Shown piece after piece: positions 23,123 through 34,795 of a stretch of DNA of 64,000 nt (within the stretch, counting starts at the first letter, position 1; each line of letters starts with the position of its first letter). The DNA comes from Ursus arctos (lineage: Eukaryota; Chordata; Mammalia; Carnivora; Ursidae). The notes beneath the pieces were generated by a model. That model was not told where the DNA came from. It worked only from the letters and a program-made list of their open reading frames with translations, and ran no database searches. Both the position numbers and the translations under genes were made by a program. Where the stretch lies: assembly GCF_023065955.2 (NCBI RefSeq), contig NW_026622930.1, positions 16,345,449-16,409,448 on the forward strand, in the 5' to 3' direction.

Positions 23123-23728
23123 CGCAGTACAATATAACTTAATAAAATGTAAAAAAAACACACACAATTTTGAGTCTTTACAAATAGTTATCCTCTGCAT
23201 CCCACTTGCCAGCCCAAAGTAAGGACAAATATTTCTTTGTTAAGAGTGGGAAAGAGTCAGGGATCTTATTACAGAAGTTGGGCCATTTCTTAAAGAATTT
23301 TCTTCTTTCTCAGAAAGCATCTTCTCTTTGTCTAGGTTGAGGGTGAGAACGGAAATCAGAATCGCATCAGTGTAGCACTTTAACAGAATGGCATTACATC
23401 ATGAAATCTCACCTTCGTGGTGAACTCCTCAGCTCACCTCTGCTGCTGTTTTTTTCACCTAGAATAGGGCGATTTACTATCCACTTTCACCCCATGTCTC
23501 CCTACCGGTTTCCAGACTTCTGCTCTCTTCTGCTTTCCTATCCCCTTAAAGATCGATGGGAGTCCCTTTGCAGTAAGAACTCCTCCAAACTGGGAACATG
23601 CTATCAAAGCATGTATAAAGGAGACTAGGCAGACCTTCCCATTTAAAAAGAAAAAGAAACAGTTTTCACTTTTTCATCCATTTGTTCATTCAACAATATC
23701 TATTAACTGCTACTCTATGACACGAATT
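23123..23728. other. Unassigned interval
   Basis: No gene or repeat was identified. A 75-codon plus-strand frame (23401-23628) has no recognisable similarity. Confidence 0.45.
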
Positions 23729-23740
23729 GGCTAGCAAAAT

Positions 23741-23937
23741 TTTTTTTTTAAAGATTTTATTTATTTATTCAACAGAGAGAGAGAAAGCCAGCGAGAGAGG
23801 GAACACAAGCAGGGGGAGTGGGAGAGGAAGAAGCAGACTCCTAGTGGAGGAGCCTGATGTGGGCCTCAATCCATAACGCCGGGATCACGCCCTGAGCCAA
23901 AGCCAGACGCCTAACGACTGTGCCACCCAGGCGCCCC
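23741..23937 (-). mobile_element. Can-SINE, minus strand
   Basis: Shows the T run, 'aaagattttatttatttatt', 'gccagcgagagagggaacac', 'gagtgggagaggaagaagca' and the reversed head 'tgccacccaggcgcccc'. It is flanked by the imperfect duplication 'ggctagcaaaattt' (from 23729) and 'gactagcaaatttt' (from 23939). Confidence 0.96.
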
Positions 23938-23954
23938 TGACTAGCAAATTTTAA

Positions 23955-24480
23955 AGAAAAGTTTTACAATAGAAAATGACGATAATTCTCCCTGTAATGT
24001 GAGCCTTTTTTAAAACCTGCTAGTTTATCTTCTTTACGTTATAGATCAGAAATCATTTAATAGTATTAGATACTAATAGTATTAATAGTAGCTCATGATA
24101 AATGTGAGAAATCTTGACTATTTCCTTAAACTAAAATTTATACTACATTTTACTATAATGTTTCCAATATGATACATTTTGTCTCACTAGTTTCAAGATT
24201 CTAAAATATAATCACTGTCCATCCTATAATTCTTTAAAGAGAAAAAAGTGGGGAGGGGCAGTTATTGAAAGGGAAAACATGTGCCCAGGTCCTGTAGGCT
24301 GAGTGCCCACTCCAATTATTTGTGGGACATTTTAATTAATCATATCTTCCGTATATCTGAAGAAGGTTAGCAACACTTGTATGGAAAAGTATTATGGCAC
24401 TAGTATCTTAAGTGACTTATCTACATTGCTCATAATCAAATAGTCATATAATCATTTAGCCAACTAGAATTCTACTGCAG
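23955..24480. other. Unassigned interval
   Basis: AT-rich unique-looking DNA. Nothing was recognised. Confidence 0.45.
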
Positions 24481-24489
24481 AGATTGCAT

Positions 24490-24745
24490 GGGAGACAAGT
24501 CGCCCCACAAGCTGCTTTCCTGTGCCTTCCCTCACATGCCATGACCACACTTCACAAACCATCCTTCAGCCTTCTCACTCTTCCCAAGTTCTTTTCCATG
24601 TGTTTAGATCCGCCACTCCAAATACTCTTCTCTGCCCATTCTAACGCTGTCCATCCTAATTTTAATGGTTGCCTTAATTACAACTTCCTCTGCAAATTCT
24701 TCCACTTCCAACTTTGCCCATGTAAAAGTCACACTTACATATTTT
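24490..24745 (+). repeat. Possible L2 fragment
   Basis: The pyrimidine-rich layout ('tgtgccttccctcacatgcc', 'ccaagttcttttccatgtgt', 'caacttcctctgcaaattct') resembles the L2 3' region. It is diverged, so the call is tentative. The 96-codon plus-strand frame over it (24484-24774) is then not a gene. Confidence 0.45.
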
Positions 24746-26086
24746 CATACCGATGTCTTATCATAGTAGCATAGTGACATAGCCCTAATCCTGTCTTGGG
24801 AAGAAGGAAATGCTGGAAGGCTGATAAAATAACAATGGTCCACAGTTCCCAACCTTGAATAACTCCATCTTCTTCTCTGCATGCCTCCAGCATCTATTAT
24901 CTGTTTCTTGTACATATAAGTAGCTTTATTTTAAATGGGTGCAATGAAGAAGACCAGGAACCTGGCAGCTCATAAGAAAAGAAACCTTTGTCAGAGAATG
25001 TTGATTTCCTTTGCCTCTGACATAGAGTGACATTAGTTTCTTAACCTCAAGGGAGTGGTTGTTTGCTTTCACAATATATTTACAAGTGCAGCATATAGCA
25101 TTTAATCAATGTTTCCCGTTTTTATTCCTGTGAACCTAAACAGATTTCTAATAAGAGCCATGGTGGAGTCTGTGCATTCAATTAATGTTTCTCTAAGAAT
25201 AGCTTCTTCTTGGTCAAATTCTAAGTTCCAGAGCAGTTACCATTAGATAGCTCTGCTCAGTCAAATTTTGTAACCACTTGTTGATCTCATAATCATTACG
25301 TTCTAGAATACTTACGATTAGACCAATATATTTGCTAAAATTAACTATATCCAAATTGGTATCAGTGGCATCCTTAGACATTTACCTTACTGCATCAGCA
25401 GTGTCTTAGACAGCTCACTTAACTAAGTTGGAATTCACAACAGAAAGGAAAATTAATTCAACTTTCAGTTTTCCAGTGTTGTAGAGCTCAAGTTAGGTTA
25501 CGTAACTTTCAAAGATCACCCATTGGAGCAAAGAAACTAGCAGACATATTTTGTCCAAAACAGCGACAGCATCCTTGAAAGGAAGGAAATGTGAAATTTC
25601 AAGAGACATGAAATTTCAAGAGAAAGTTTTTATTTTTCACAATATTCTTGCATCTTTCCTGGTCTTGAACACAATTTTTTCTGTCTTAAGTGCCCCATAT
25701 TGAAAACAAATAGAATTGGTATATGTTAATATTTTTAAAGTATATTTTTATTATAATCAAAATCATCTACAGTGATATTCCTTGACCTATTATAGTGGTA
25801 ATAAAATTTCTCCTAAGTTCTTGTTTTTCATTTTTCTTTGTTCCTCCTTCCCTTCCTTCCTTCCTTCTGTCCTTCTTCATTGGTTTTTCTTGTCTTTCTG
25901 AGAATATTTGATACATTAATTTTTATATGAATTTAAGAATAATTCTAATAGTGGGCTGTGCTTTTTCTCTAAAGGATAAAGTTTGAGTTTATTTTTCCCA
26001 GATTACTACTCTTCTGCTTGGCTTGGAGACCTTTGTGGCCCTTTTATAAAAAGGACATGTCATCAGTATGTTGTCTTACCAGACAT
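24746..26086. other. Unassigned interval
   Basis: No gene was seen. It contains a direct repeat 'tgaaatttcaagaga' at about 25592-25624 and a short (TTCC)n at about 25849-25866. Confidence 0.45.
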
Positions 26087-26225
26087 TTATTGAGTGATGA
26101 TTATTTGCCTCAAACTTTTCTTAGTGCTTAACATGCATTTTTATTCAACAAACTATGTGATAGGCACTAATTATCCTGTATTACAGATGAAGAAATTAAG
26201 GCACAGAAAAGGGACATTACTTGCC

Positions 26226-26264
<39 letters not shown>

Positions 26265-26338
26265 ACACTTGCCCATACAGCTATCAAATAAATGTGGAAT
26301 GACAACTCAAGTCTGTTTTATTAACTACTATACTCTGA
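26087..26338 (-). repeat. MIR, minus strand, split by a (GATA)n run
   Basis: 'catttattgagtgatgatta', 'tgataggcactaattatcct', 'cagatgaagaaattaaggca' and 'gacaactcaagtctgtttta' follow the antisense MIR. About nine GATA units (26227-26262) lie inside it, apparently expanded from the MIR sequence at 'ttgcctaga'. Confidence 0.8.
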
Positions 26339-27079
26339 GGTCCAAAGAATTTGTTTTGTAAGTTCATGCAAATTATAAATGATGAAGCCATTATACACAC
26401 AAATACGGATAGTCAAATTGCAGAGCTTGTGTTTTCAGCTACCATAATACCTTGCTTCAGAGAAATAGTGCTTGCTGATATAGAATAGTACATGTAGGAT
26501 TTTCTTGGAACTATATTCAGTGCCTAAAATTTCACTTTTTTTGTTATCACACCTGCACTTTTCAATATAGAAACCACAGGGCCTATTTATTTTATAACCA
26601 ACCTTTATTTTGTATTTTGTGGTCAAGTTTTACACCTACTTTCATGTAAAATTATTCTTTTAATAAAATAACCTTTTTATTTTCCCCAATATTGAAAACA
26701 TGGAGGGAAAAATCAAGAGACTAGAGCATGATACGTGGTATATTTTTCTATAAAAGATGTGATTGCAAACAATTAGATAAAACAGTAAAATTTTAAGAGA
26801 AGTCATTATTTTATTCCCTCGTAGTTTTTTGCTTTCTTTCTTCTTTTTTTAGAAAAAGTAGCTGTGTTCTTGAGTGCAGATACTAGGACATTAATCAGTC
26901 ACAGCTACAGAAGCTCAGATCAGGCAGTGTCCTTGGTGCTGACCTAGTCCAATCCCGCCCCCATGCATCTTGTTTTCCCTGTGATGCTTTCTCTGAGTCC
27001 TACCTAGCCCAGTGAGATATGGCAGAGCAATGCAACAAGCCCAGAAGCCAGAAGGATTGGAAAGAAAATCCTAAAGTCT
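26339..27079. other. Unassigned interval
   Basis: No gene or repeat was recognised. Confidence 0.45.
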
Positions 27080-27238
27080 ACTTCCTACTAACTTTGTTAC
27101 CTTGAACAAACATGTTAACTTTTCTCAGGCTCCATTTCCTAATCTATAAAATGGGGATATTAATTCCTACCTACAGGGTTTTGAAGAGCTAATGAGCACA
27201 ATATCTGGCATATGGGTAAGCATTCAATTAACACTATG
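27080..27238 (+). repeat. MIR, plus strand
   Basis: 'ctttgttaccttgaacaaac', 'ggctccatttcctaatctat', 'aaaatggggatattaattcc' and 'agctaatgagcacaatatct' follow the MIR core. Confidence 0.8.
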
Positions 27239-27289
27239 CTCTCTTCCCTTTCCTTCCTTCCACTTCATTTAGGTTCCATTTGGTATGCT

Positions 27290-27548
27290 ATCTATATCAA
27301 TGCTGTGTGCAGGCACATGTCCTTCCCTGACCCTCTGGGAATGTGAATCATTCCCTCATCTCTGTCCTCCAGCACTGCGTACCTAACTCCTCATGACACC
27401 GTACACTCAGAGTTATTTGTATGTCTCTTTTGCTGCTAGATTATGAGCTTCACTAAAAAGAAAGGCTAGCTATTTTTTAGTTACATCCTTATCATTTACC
27501 ACAGTTCTTGGCACATGGTAACCAAAGGATAAATAACAGCTGAATAGA
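27290..27548 (+). repeat. L2 3' end
   Basis: 'tgctgctagattatgagctt', 'ttatcatttaccacagttct' and 'tggcacatggtaaccaaagg' are the usual last parts of L2. A short MIR-like piece follows at about 27560-27640 ('gccttggtttcttcatcatt'). Confidence 0.7.
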
Positions 27549-27689
27549 AATGAAATTATTTACTTTTCTGAGCCTTGGTTTCTTCATCATTAAAATGACT
27601 ATAATCATCTGGCCCTTTAATCTCAAATGCTCAGTTACAGTAACACCTATATGGGCATTCTTATGAAAATACCCTTTTATCAGAGACAC

Positions 27690-27950
27690 CATCCTTTGTC
27701 ATCCTACCCAACATAGATCTTCCCTCATGGTTAAGCTCTACTTGCTTACCCTCTTTATATGCCCACGTGACATCTGTTACTACCTGGAATTCTCTTTCTT
27801 TTGTTCATTGTTCGGTTACTTTCATTAGAATATAAAAATTAAAAGCATTGTCTTTCTTATTCATTTCTGAATTAGCAGCAACTTGGAGAGTGCTTGGCAC
27901 ATATAGACGCCTAAAATATTTGTTTAAAAAAGAGTGAATGGATAATTAAA
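27690..27950 (+). repeat. L2 3' end, second copy
   Basis: Similar L2 order: 'ctacctggaattctctttct', 'ttagaatataaaaattaaaa', 'gagagtgcttggcacatata' and 'aaaatatttgtttaaaaaag'. Confidence 0.65.
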
Positions 27951-29239
27951 TGGAAGAGTTTCTTTGAAAGAAAAATAGAGACAAGATAAATAGCTTCTGT
28001 GACCTTCATTAAAAACCCATTTCTAGCTATGCAAATATGAAAATTTTAAGATGATTATTTTCTTGGCAGTGGGGTTTGTGCAAATCAACATGCTACCCCG
28101 TAAATCTTGCCTGTCCTCTTTCATCAAAATCTTTAAGAATGTTGCTGAATACTTAGACAGCTCAAGCCTACCAGGGTCACTTTTAAAAAGCTTATTAGCA
28201 CAGTTTTGAAATCTTATGTTTTAAACTGTTTCTCCTTAGAAATGCATATTTATACAAACATATACTCCAATGTACACAGTTGGCTATTTCTTATTAATAT
28301 GCATTTTTGAAAGTATAAGAATTTGGCTTTATTTAAGTCTTAGTCTTGCTTTTTTTTCTGACCTGATTGCCAATACTACTATTGGTGGATTAACAACTAT
28401 TTGAAGGTGAACTCAAGAAGAACATCAGATCAACCGCATGACATGAGTTATGTGTTGTTACATAAAAGGCACACATAAGCTCACACGTACCCAATGGCAA
28501 CATGTGTTCAAAATTAATCAGAAATAGAAAGACAAAATGATTGAGTACTTATTAAATTTTAAATTAAATATTATTTTTAAGGTGTAGAGTTTACTGACCA
28601 GCTTTAAGTCTTTCCAAATAATAAATTTTGCATTTTCTTTCATTTTTTTCTTTTATTGCAGCCTACCACTTTCTTCCTAATGAAGAGTAGTTCAAATCAC
28701 ATATCTTTAATTGAGCTCTCTTTATTTATATGTCAGTCTAGCTGAACTTATCTTCAGCTAGGACCTCAGTGCTGCTGGCCCTTTTCCTGGATTAGAGCCC
28801 TATCCAGATGGTTGCTATTACCTGAGACTGTTTTTAAAAGGTAGCAGTTACCATGTGGATGGAGATATTCCAGGGCTGTTCTCAGAGAACTACTCAGGCC
28901 ATGTTCATTACCAAGGAATGAAAACACTAAGTTTCGCTTTATTTGTCCCACAGTAGATTGTAGAAAGTTGCTTTAGTCACAAAACATGCCCTACATAGCC
29001 ACACCGTGGGGCCTCAGATTATGAACTGTGTAGTCCTACAGGTCCAGTACCAGGTGTGATAGTGAATACAGAGAATCACAGGTTGCTACTTAAGTGTTAG
29101 GGCGGAGGAGAAAGGAGGTCTGTCAAGCCCCACGAGAGATGTTACCTTTTATTGGATGGAGGTCCCAGATGTTTCATATAGTTTATCCTACTTCCTCTAC
29201 TTTTTTTTCTGCTACTCCTACTATTACTGCTATTAATAC
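27951..29239. other. Unassigned interval
   Basis: No gene or repeat was recognised. Confidence 0.45.
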
Positions 29240-29470
29240 TAACACCATCACCACAGCTCTGTGCATCCACATTGTATAAGATACTGTTTGGGGAAATTTA
29301 CATGCACTCAGTAGCATATTAATTTCTCAAAATAATCAAGGTGGATATTATGCACAATTGATGGGTAAGGAAACTGAAAGTCAGTTACACAGCCAATGAA
29401 GTGTAGACATAGATCCAGGAGTTAAATCCAGTGAGCTTGCATCCAAAGACTGCTGCTCTCCCAATGTTCA
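29240..29470 (-). repeat. MIR, minus strand
   Basis: 'gggtaaggaaactgaaagtc', 'acacagccaatgaagtgtag' and 'tccaggagttaaatccagtg' match the antisense MIR core. Confidence 0.7.
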
Positions 29471-29683
29471 TCTTTACATTAATATAGAAGACCTAGCAGA
29501 TACTGATCTGTTTGCTTTCTGACTTCTTAATTGTCTATAGCAGATAAAAGATCAATATTCTGAAATGAATATTTCAGTATCACATTTCCAGAAAATAATT
29601 TCCAGGATGGTTCTTTAGCTTTCCCATATTTATTACTATTCACGATTTTCTTTTATAGTGCATAATCTAAATCTCTGACTCCT

Positions 29684-29706
29684 CTGGGTGGGTGGGTGGG
29701 TGGGTT
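29684..29706. repeat. Short (GGGT)n run
   Basis: Five GGGT-like units with guanine triplets. They could in principle form a G-quadruplex. Confidence 0.85.
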
Positions 29707-30074
29707 GGTGAGGGAACAACAACAACAAAAAAACCCAACAAAACCAGCCAACAAGCAAAAACTGTAGACAAGAATGAAAAGTTTGATTGTGTTTTCTGAG
29801 TACCAATTGACAGGACTGAACAGGAGATTTTCGGTCTTTTCATGAGCAGAAGAGGGAAAGGGGGTCTCATATTCTCAAATGTACTCATGCCAGAAGGAAT
29901 TCAAGGGATGCTTGTCAGCTTTGATCCACCCAAGCCCTGTGAATCTAAGAACCACATAATCAAGTTCAAAGAGAATCAAGGAAAAGGAAACTCTAAGGGA
30001 GAAAAAAAAAATCTCAGGTTGTACCTTCGTGATAAATTGTTTTCAAATAAGTATAGAAATACCCTTAAAGTTAA

Positions 30075-30160
30075 AAGAGAAAGAACGAGAGGGAGGAACA
30101 AGGAAGGAAGGTAGGATGGAAGGAAGGGAAGGAGGGAGTGAAGGAGGGAAGGAGGGATTT
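30075..30160. repeat. GGAA/GGGA-rich microsatellite
   Basis: A purine-only run of imperfect GGAA, GGAG and GAAG units. The long plus-strand frame ending here (29842-30114) is read through it and is not considered a gene. Confidence 0.9.
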
Positions 30161-31396
30161 TACTGCCTTCAAGTTCCTTGGTAGATGATTCTAAAATGTA
30201 CTATACATGCTTCTATTCATTACTTGTTAAGTTGGGAGAAAAAAAAATTAAACATTTTTCCGTAAAATACTTCCAGGCTAAAGCATTTGGTATCAAAGGC
30301 TAACAAGTTAATATAGGCAAAATTTCTAGGAAATAGTTTTAAAGTGCTAGAGGTGTGATAAGACAACCAGCAGGATATTCAGCAACCAGCAAGAGATCCT
30401 TCACATTTTTGTAAAGAGACTGAATTATAGTCTCTAACTAACAAGGTTTCTGAGAGGTGACCCCCATGTGTCATGTCATTATTTGTTTGGAATTTCTAAG
30501 GTTGAAACCTGACATATTTCTCTCCTGGATGAGTTGAGGGAAGTTACCCTCATGGCAGTAATGCTTGTCCTTTGAAAGATTACCACTTCGTAAATGTGTT
30601 TTCTTACAGAGTGAGAATTTTAACAATCTTGATGTTTTTCTTTTATTTTGTATAATTTACCCTATTGCGGATTGAGTTCCTATGATGGGAAATTATTAAA
30701 GTTGATGAATCTACCTAGATCCTCAGGCTTCATCATGCACCTAGAGACACAATAATTTCATTGGAAAGGAGTACATAATAGAGATTTTCCCCCTTAGATT
30801 AGAAATATAATTTCCTTGATTTTCTACTAAATTTTATTCCCTTGTAACAAACATGTTAAGGTGTGAAGATGAAATAGAATAATGAAAAAAATAATATGCT
30901 TCCAACTAAATTTATATTCCAATTAAAATTAAATCTTAAAAACTATGTCCTTGTTTTATTTCTGTTTAGGTGAGGATGCAGTTGCTAGGTGCACCTTAAT
31001 GTTTTTAAGAACTTTATAAAGTTGACCCATTGTTGAGGATACTGTATCTTGGACTGGTTTTTGTATGTGTAATTGGGATTGGCGGAGTATTGAGGGTCAG
31101 CTAGTTGGATAGCCAGCTGTGTCCTCATCTAATACTACAAAAGCTAGATTCTTTCTTTTGAGTTGAAAGGAAACTTAGTTTAATCTTCTATTCCACTACT
31201 CTCCCGTTGCAAGCATCCCTCTAAAACGTGTATAAGAGGGACCTCAATAAATAGATTACTTAAAGAAATTAAGAAATCTCCCCCAAACGGAAGTGAGAAG
31301 GAAGGCGGACCCTGAGGCCTAGAACTCATTACTTTGTTGACTCTACTTACTGGATCACTTTATTTTAATTTCTACTTTTCTCTTCTTGGGGGCTAG
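30161..31396. other. Unassigned interval
   Basis: AT-rich DNA with no gene or repeat recognised. Confidence 0.45.
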
Positions 31397-31572
31397 AGTT
31401 CATTGATGAAGATGGAGAGTCATGGGTGGGCTCTTCTGTCTTTGAAGTCAGTCATGAAGAAGCCATCACCTTTCTTCAGAATGTGAGGGACAGTGATCAT
31501 TATTATTTTCCCATCTTTGTGGTTTCAGCAGAAATGTGAGACACAAGACCCTCAGCCCCAAGACTGATGGAG
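31397..31572 (+). other. Exon-like interval (speculative)
   Basis: A pyrimidine-rich tract ends in 'gggggctag' (AG at 31395-31396). It is followed by a frame open from 31399 to a TGA at 31537-31539, reading FIDEDGESWVGSSVF and then EVSHEEAITFLQNVRDSDHY. A donor-like 'atggag|gtaaat' lies at 31572/31573. The piece is GC-richer than its flanks and not obviously a repeat. No protein family was recognised, and a chance match to weak splice consensus is quite possible. Confidence 0.2.
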
Positions 31573-33121
31573 GTAAATGGTCTGTATATTGTGAGTTTTG
31601 TCTTATTATTTCCCATTTCGAGCAGACTAAATTTTACTGCCAGCTTAGGTTCTGTTAACATATTTTTTCCCCTGTACAGAAAGCTATGAAATGGTTGGGA
31701 ACAGATTAATTTATAGCAACCTTTTGAAAAGCAATGAGTGAAGAAGAAGGAAAATTTCTAAATGCAGAAAATAATGCTTTCCAGGCCATTGGTTAGGATT
31801 TTCCAATTTTCAGTTATTTCAGTTATTGTATAGAAAAGCAATGAGTGTGGGCACATTATAAGTAAGCTTTAGCGTATTTAATGGATCTGAAAGCCCCTTG
31901 AATTCCATGTATGCACTCTTCCATTAGTATTTTAAGATTCTAATTGTGTTTGCACAATGAGTCATTCTGTATCAGTGGCTGACAGTTGACGATCATGGTG
32001 GCGTGGAGGTGAACATTTTTTACCAATCAAATTAGGCTTTGTATATTTAATAATTGCTACATGAAAGACACTGACAAAAGTAATTTGATCACAACGTGGA
32101 TTATTATAAAACATTTCCAGAGGCCATTAGAAGAAATACTGGGGATTTGCAATGCAATAGGTAAGCAGCAACAGGCTCAAAAGTCTACATTTTAAAGTTG
32201 ACTGGAGAATTCCATATTCCCTTTAATGTAATATTTTTTAGATCTTTCTGTTCAACACGGATTCACTGAGATGCACGGTTGTATATACAGCAGAAAAAAT
32301 TTCATTCTCTGTTTCCCCCATTATGTGGCACCATGGCTGGCTGGTGCACTTAATAACTTTCTGAAAGCATTTGAGTAGAACATTTAGGTAGTGAAATTTC
32401 CCCAAGTTCAACCTCATAAGATATGATGACATCTACCTTCAAAATACTTGTTTAAAATGTCACAATCAATTTCTCGATTATGTCAGTTTAAAATACAGAA
32501 CTATACCAACCACAAATCCTGATGCTAGTAAGCAGACCATCAAACACAGTGTCAACAAACATTCAAAATAGGGATCCTAGAAATTACAAAGTGAATGTTG
32601 TCTCACAGGACCTTAAGGCAAATAAATCCAGAAGGAAAAAGAACAGCTTTACCTAATACTTCCCATGGGGAAAAAGATGAATGTTTCTAAATTCTAATAG
32701 AAATGACAAATATTTTAAAAACATGTTTTGACTAGACAGGTTCTGAGAGAGGGGGGACAATTGCAAACCAATCCTGAAAATTATGATATTTAAAGAGACA
32801 GGGCTAAAACGGAAATCAGGGTAATTTCAATCCATCAGACAATTGTAAATATTTCCTTCCATCTCTGGTATGCAGTTAATCTCACAGAGAAGAATATAAA
32901 TAAATAGTTGTTGATTAAATCATGGCTAGACTTTTTTCCTGCTGGATTGAGTTCCTTGGGGGCAATGTCCATTACTTAGACTTTTTTTTTGGTCCCAACC
33001 CTTGGCAATAGAGAAAAGGGTATGTTCAGAAGCCAAAAGTCAGTGAAATGGGACTATCCGAGTTGTCTGTGCAGAAACAAACAAGGGAGGAAAGGGGAAA
33101 AGCTGGGACAATGGTTCCATT
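31573..33121. other. Unassigned; possible conserved non-coding DNA
   Basis: No gene or repeat was recognised. The 31790-32200 part has a non-repetitive, enhancer-like look, with TGACAG and homeodomain-type cores. This is only a suggestion. Confidence 0.3.
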
Positions 33122-33137
33122 AAGATCCATTCCATTT

Positions 33138-33411
33138 GGGGCACCTGGGTGGCTCAGTTGGTTAAATATCTGTCTTTGGCTCAGGTCATGATCTCGGAAT
33201 CCAGGAGTCCTGTGGTCCTGGAATGAAGCCAGGGGATCAGCTCCCTGCTCACCAGGGAGTCTGCTTCTCCCTCTCCTTCTGCCTCCCCCCCACCACCACC
33301 ACCTTGTGTTCCCCCTTGCTTGTGCTCCCTCCCTGCTTGTGCTCTCATGTGCTCTCTTGCTCTGGCTCTCTCTCTCAAGTACATAAATAAAATCTTAAAA
33401 AAAAAAAAAAA
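33138..33411 (+). mobile_element. Can-SINE, older long variant, plus strand
   Basis: The head 'gcacctgggtggctcagttg' is followed by a body lengthened by extra CT-rich and (CCA)n sequence (about 33285-33303), then 'acataaataaaatct' and an A run. Its left flank 'aagatccattccatt' (33122-33136) matches the DNA after the next SINE ('aagatccataccatt', about 33617-33630). The two SINEs therefore sit inside one original target duplication. Confidence 0.95.
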
Positions 33412-33417
33412 GATCCA

Positions 33418-33617
33418 GGGGCGCCTGGGTGGCACAGCGGTTAAGCGTCTGCCTTCGGCTCAGGGCGTGATCACGGCGTTATGGGATCGAGCCCCACGTC
33501 AGGCTCCTCCGCTATGAGCCTGCTTCTTCCTCTCCCACTCCCCCTGCTTGTGTTCCCTCTCTCTCTGGCTGTCTCTATCTCTGTCGAATAAATAAATAAA
33601 ATCTTTAAAAAAAAAAA
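33418..33617 (+). mobile_element. Can-SINE, younger arctoid-like variant, plus strand
   Basis: 'gcgcctgggtggcacagcgg', 'ttaagcgtctgccttcggct', 'ctccgctatgagcctgcttc', 'gaataaataaataaaatctt' and an A tail. It is close to the consensus and inserted at the A tail of the preceding SINE, with its own duplication including 'aaagatcca'. Confidence 0.97.
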
Positions 33618-33639
33618 GATCCATACCATTCATAAAATA

Positions 33640-34605
33640 GACAATTGACAAATATGAGGCAGACAGAAAATATTGCGCATATCTAGGTAAAAGGATATAA
33701 AATTAACATTTTAGCTGATCTAAGCTTTATGCTAACCAAGATAAAAAGAGATGATGGAGGATGTATCCAAGTATGGACAGTCATGAAACTCTTGGTTCCC
33801 TAAACTCTTTTATATGGTTGTACAGAAATAACACATACAAAGCCTATCCTGATGATATCTGATTCTAAACCCTTAGTATGTTCAGAGAAGAGATTTCCAA
33901 GCGCAGATGATAGGGCCACCTGAGAGCACACATCTGATTTCCAACTTCATCTTCTGGTTTCTCCAATATACTGTTTGACCTAAATAGGATAATCTTAAAG
34001 TAGACATACACTCCTACACACACACACAAGCTTTACAAACAGTAAAGGTCTACGCAAGTGTTGCTGCTCTTACGATCATTATCATAGATACTCCATCTAA
34101 TTATAGATGTGCTACAGATTAATGTAGAACACAGGGCGTGGAAATTAATTTGAGGCTGGTTTGCTAGAAATGTCTGTCGATTCAAATTGTGGGTAATATT
34201 GTGATTAATTTCTAAGGGAGGACTGTTTATTTTTCCAGCCGTGAGAAAACAGCAGCTTTGTGTGGATGCTTTTCCAAAGTGAAGGGAAGGCGGGTGAGAT
34301 GAGAGACAGTAGAGAAATGGGGCATTGCATTATCTGTGTTTCTGCTTTTTATGAAATGTAAAGAGGTTAGGTATGCTGTGAAATTGAAGCAATCTTGTTC
34401 TGTCTGCAGTGCTAGTCTCCGAGAAGAATTATAGGGGGATTGTCCTAGTTTTAGTACAATTATGCCCGAGAAGCTGCATGGGCTCTACATCTTCATGCCT
34501 CCACTCTTGCTCTCCCTCCTGCCTATAATCCCATTTCTTCTCCCTCCCGCACTCCGCTCCCAGCTGATTGTCAGTGACCTAGTCATCTTGTACATCTTTG
34601 GATCA
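33640..34605. other. Unassigned; possible conserved segment
   Basis: No gene was recognised. The 34090-34320 part, with paired TAATTT cores and non-repetitive sequence, could be conserved non-coding DNA. Confidence 0.3.
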
Positions 34606-34795
34606 GATATGTACCCCACCAGAAAGCCTTTCCTGATTCCTCTATGGAAAATAAGTATTTGTATACTTGCACCCTTTTAGGAAAAAAAAAAAATTTCATT
34701 GCCACTCCCTTTTTAAAATATTTTCCCGTATTATCAGACATTTTATTTATCTGTGTGTGTATGTGTCTCCAATACCTAACAAAATGACTAGTAAG
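34606..34795 (+). repeat. L2 fragment
   Basis: 'agaaagcctttcctgattcc', 'tacttgcacccttttaggaa' and 'atttatctgtgtgtgtatgt' fit the L2 3' region, with an A run inside. Confidence 0.6.

Noticed and set aside
33181..33517. Overlapping frames rich in Arg/Glu/Gly
   Set aside because: They are translations of the two stacked SINEs.
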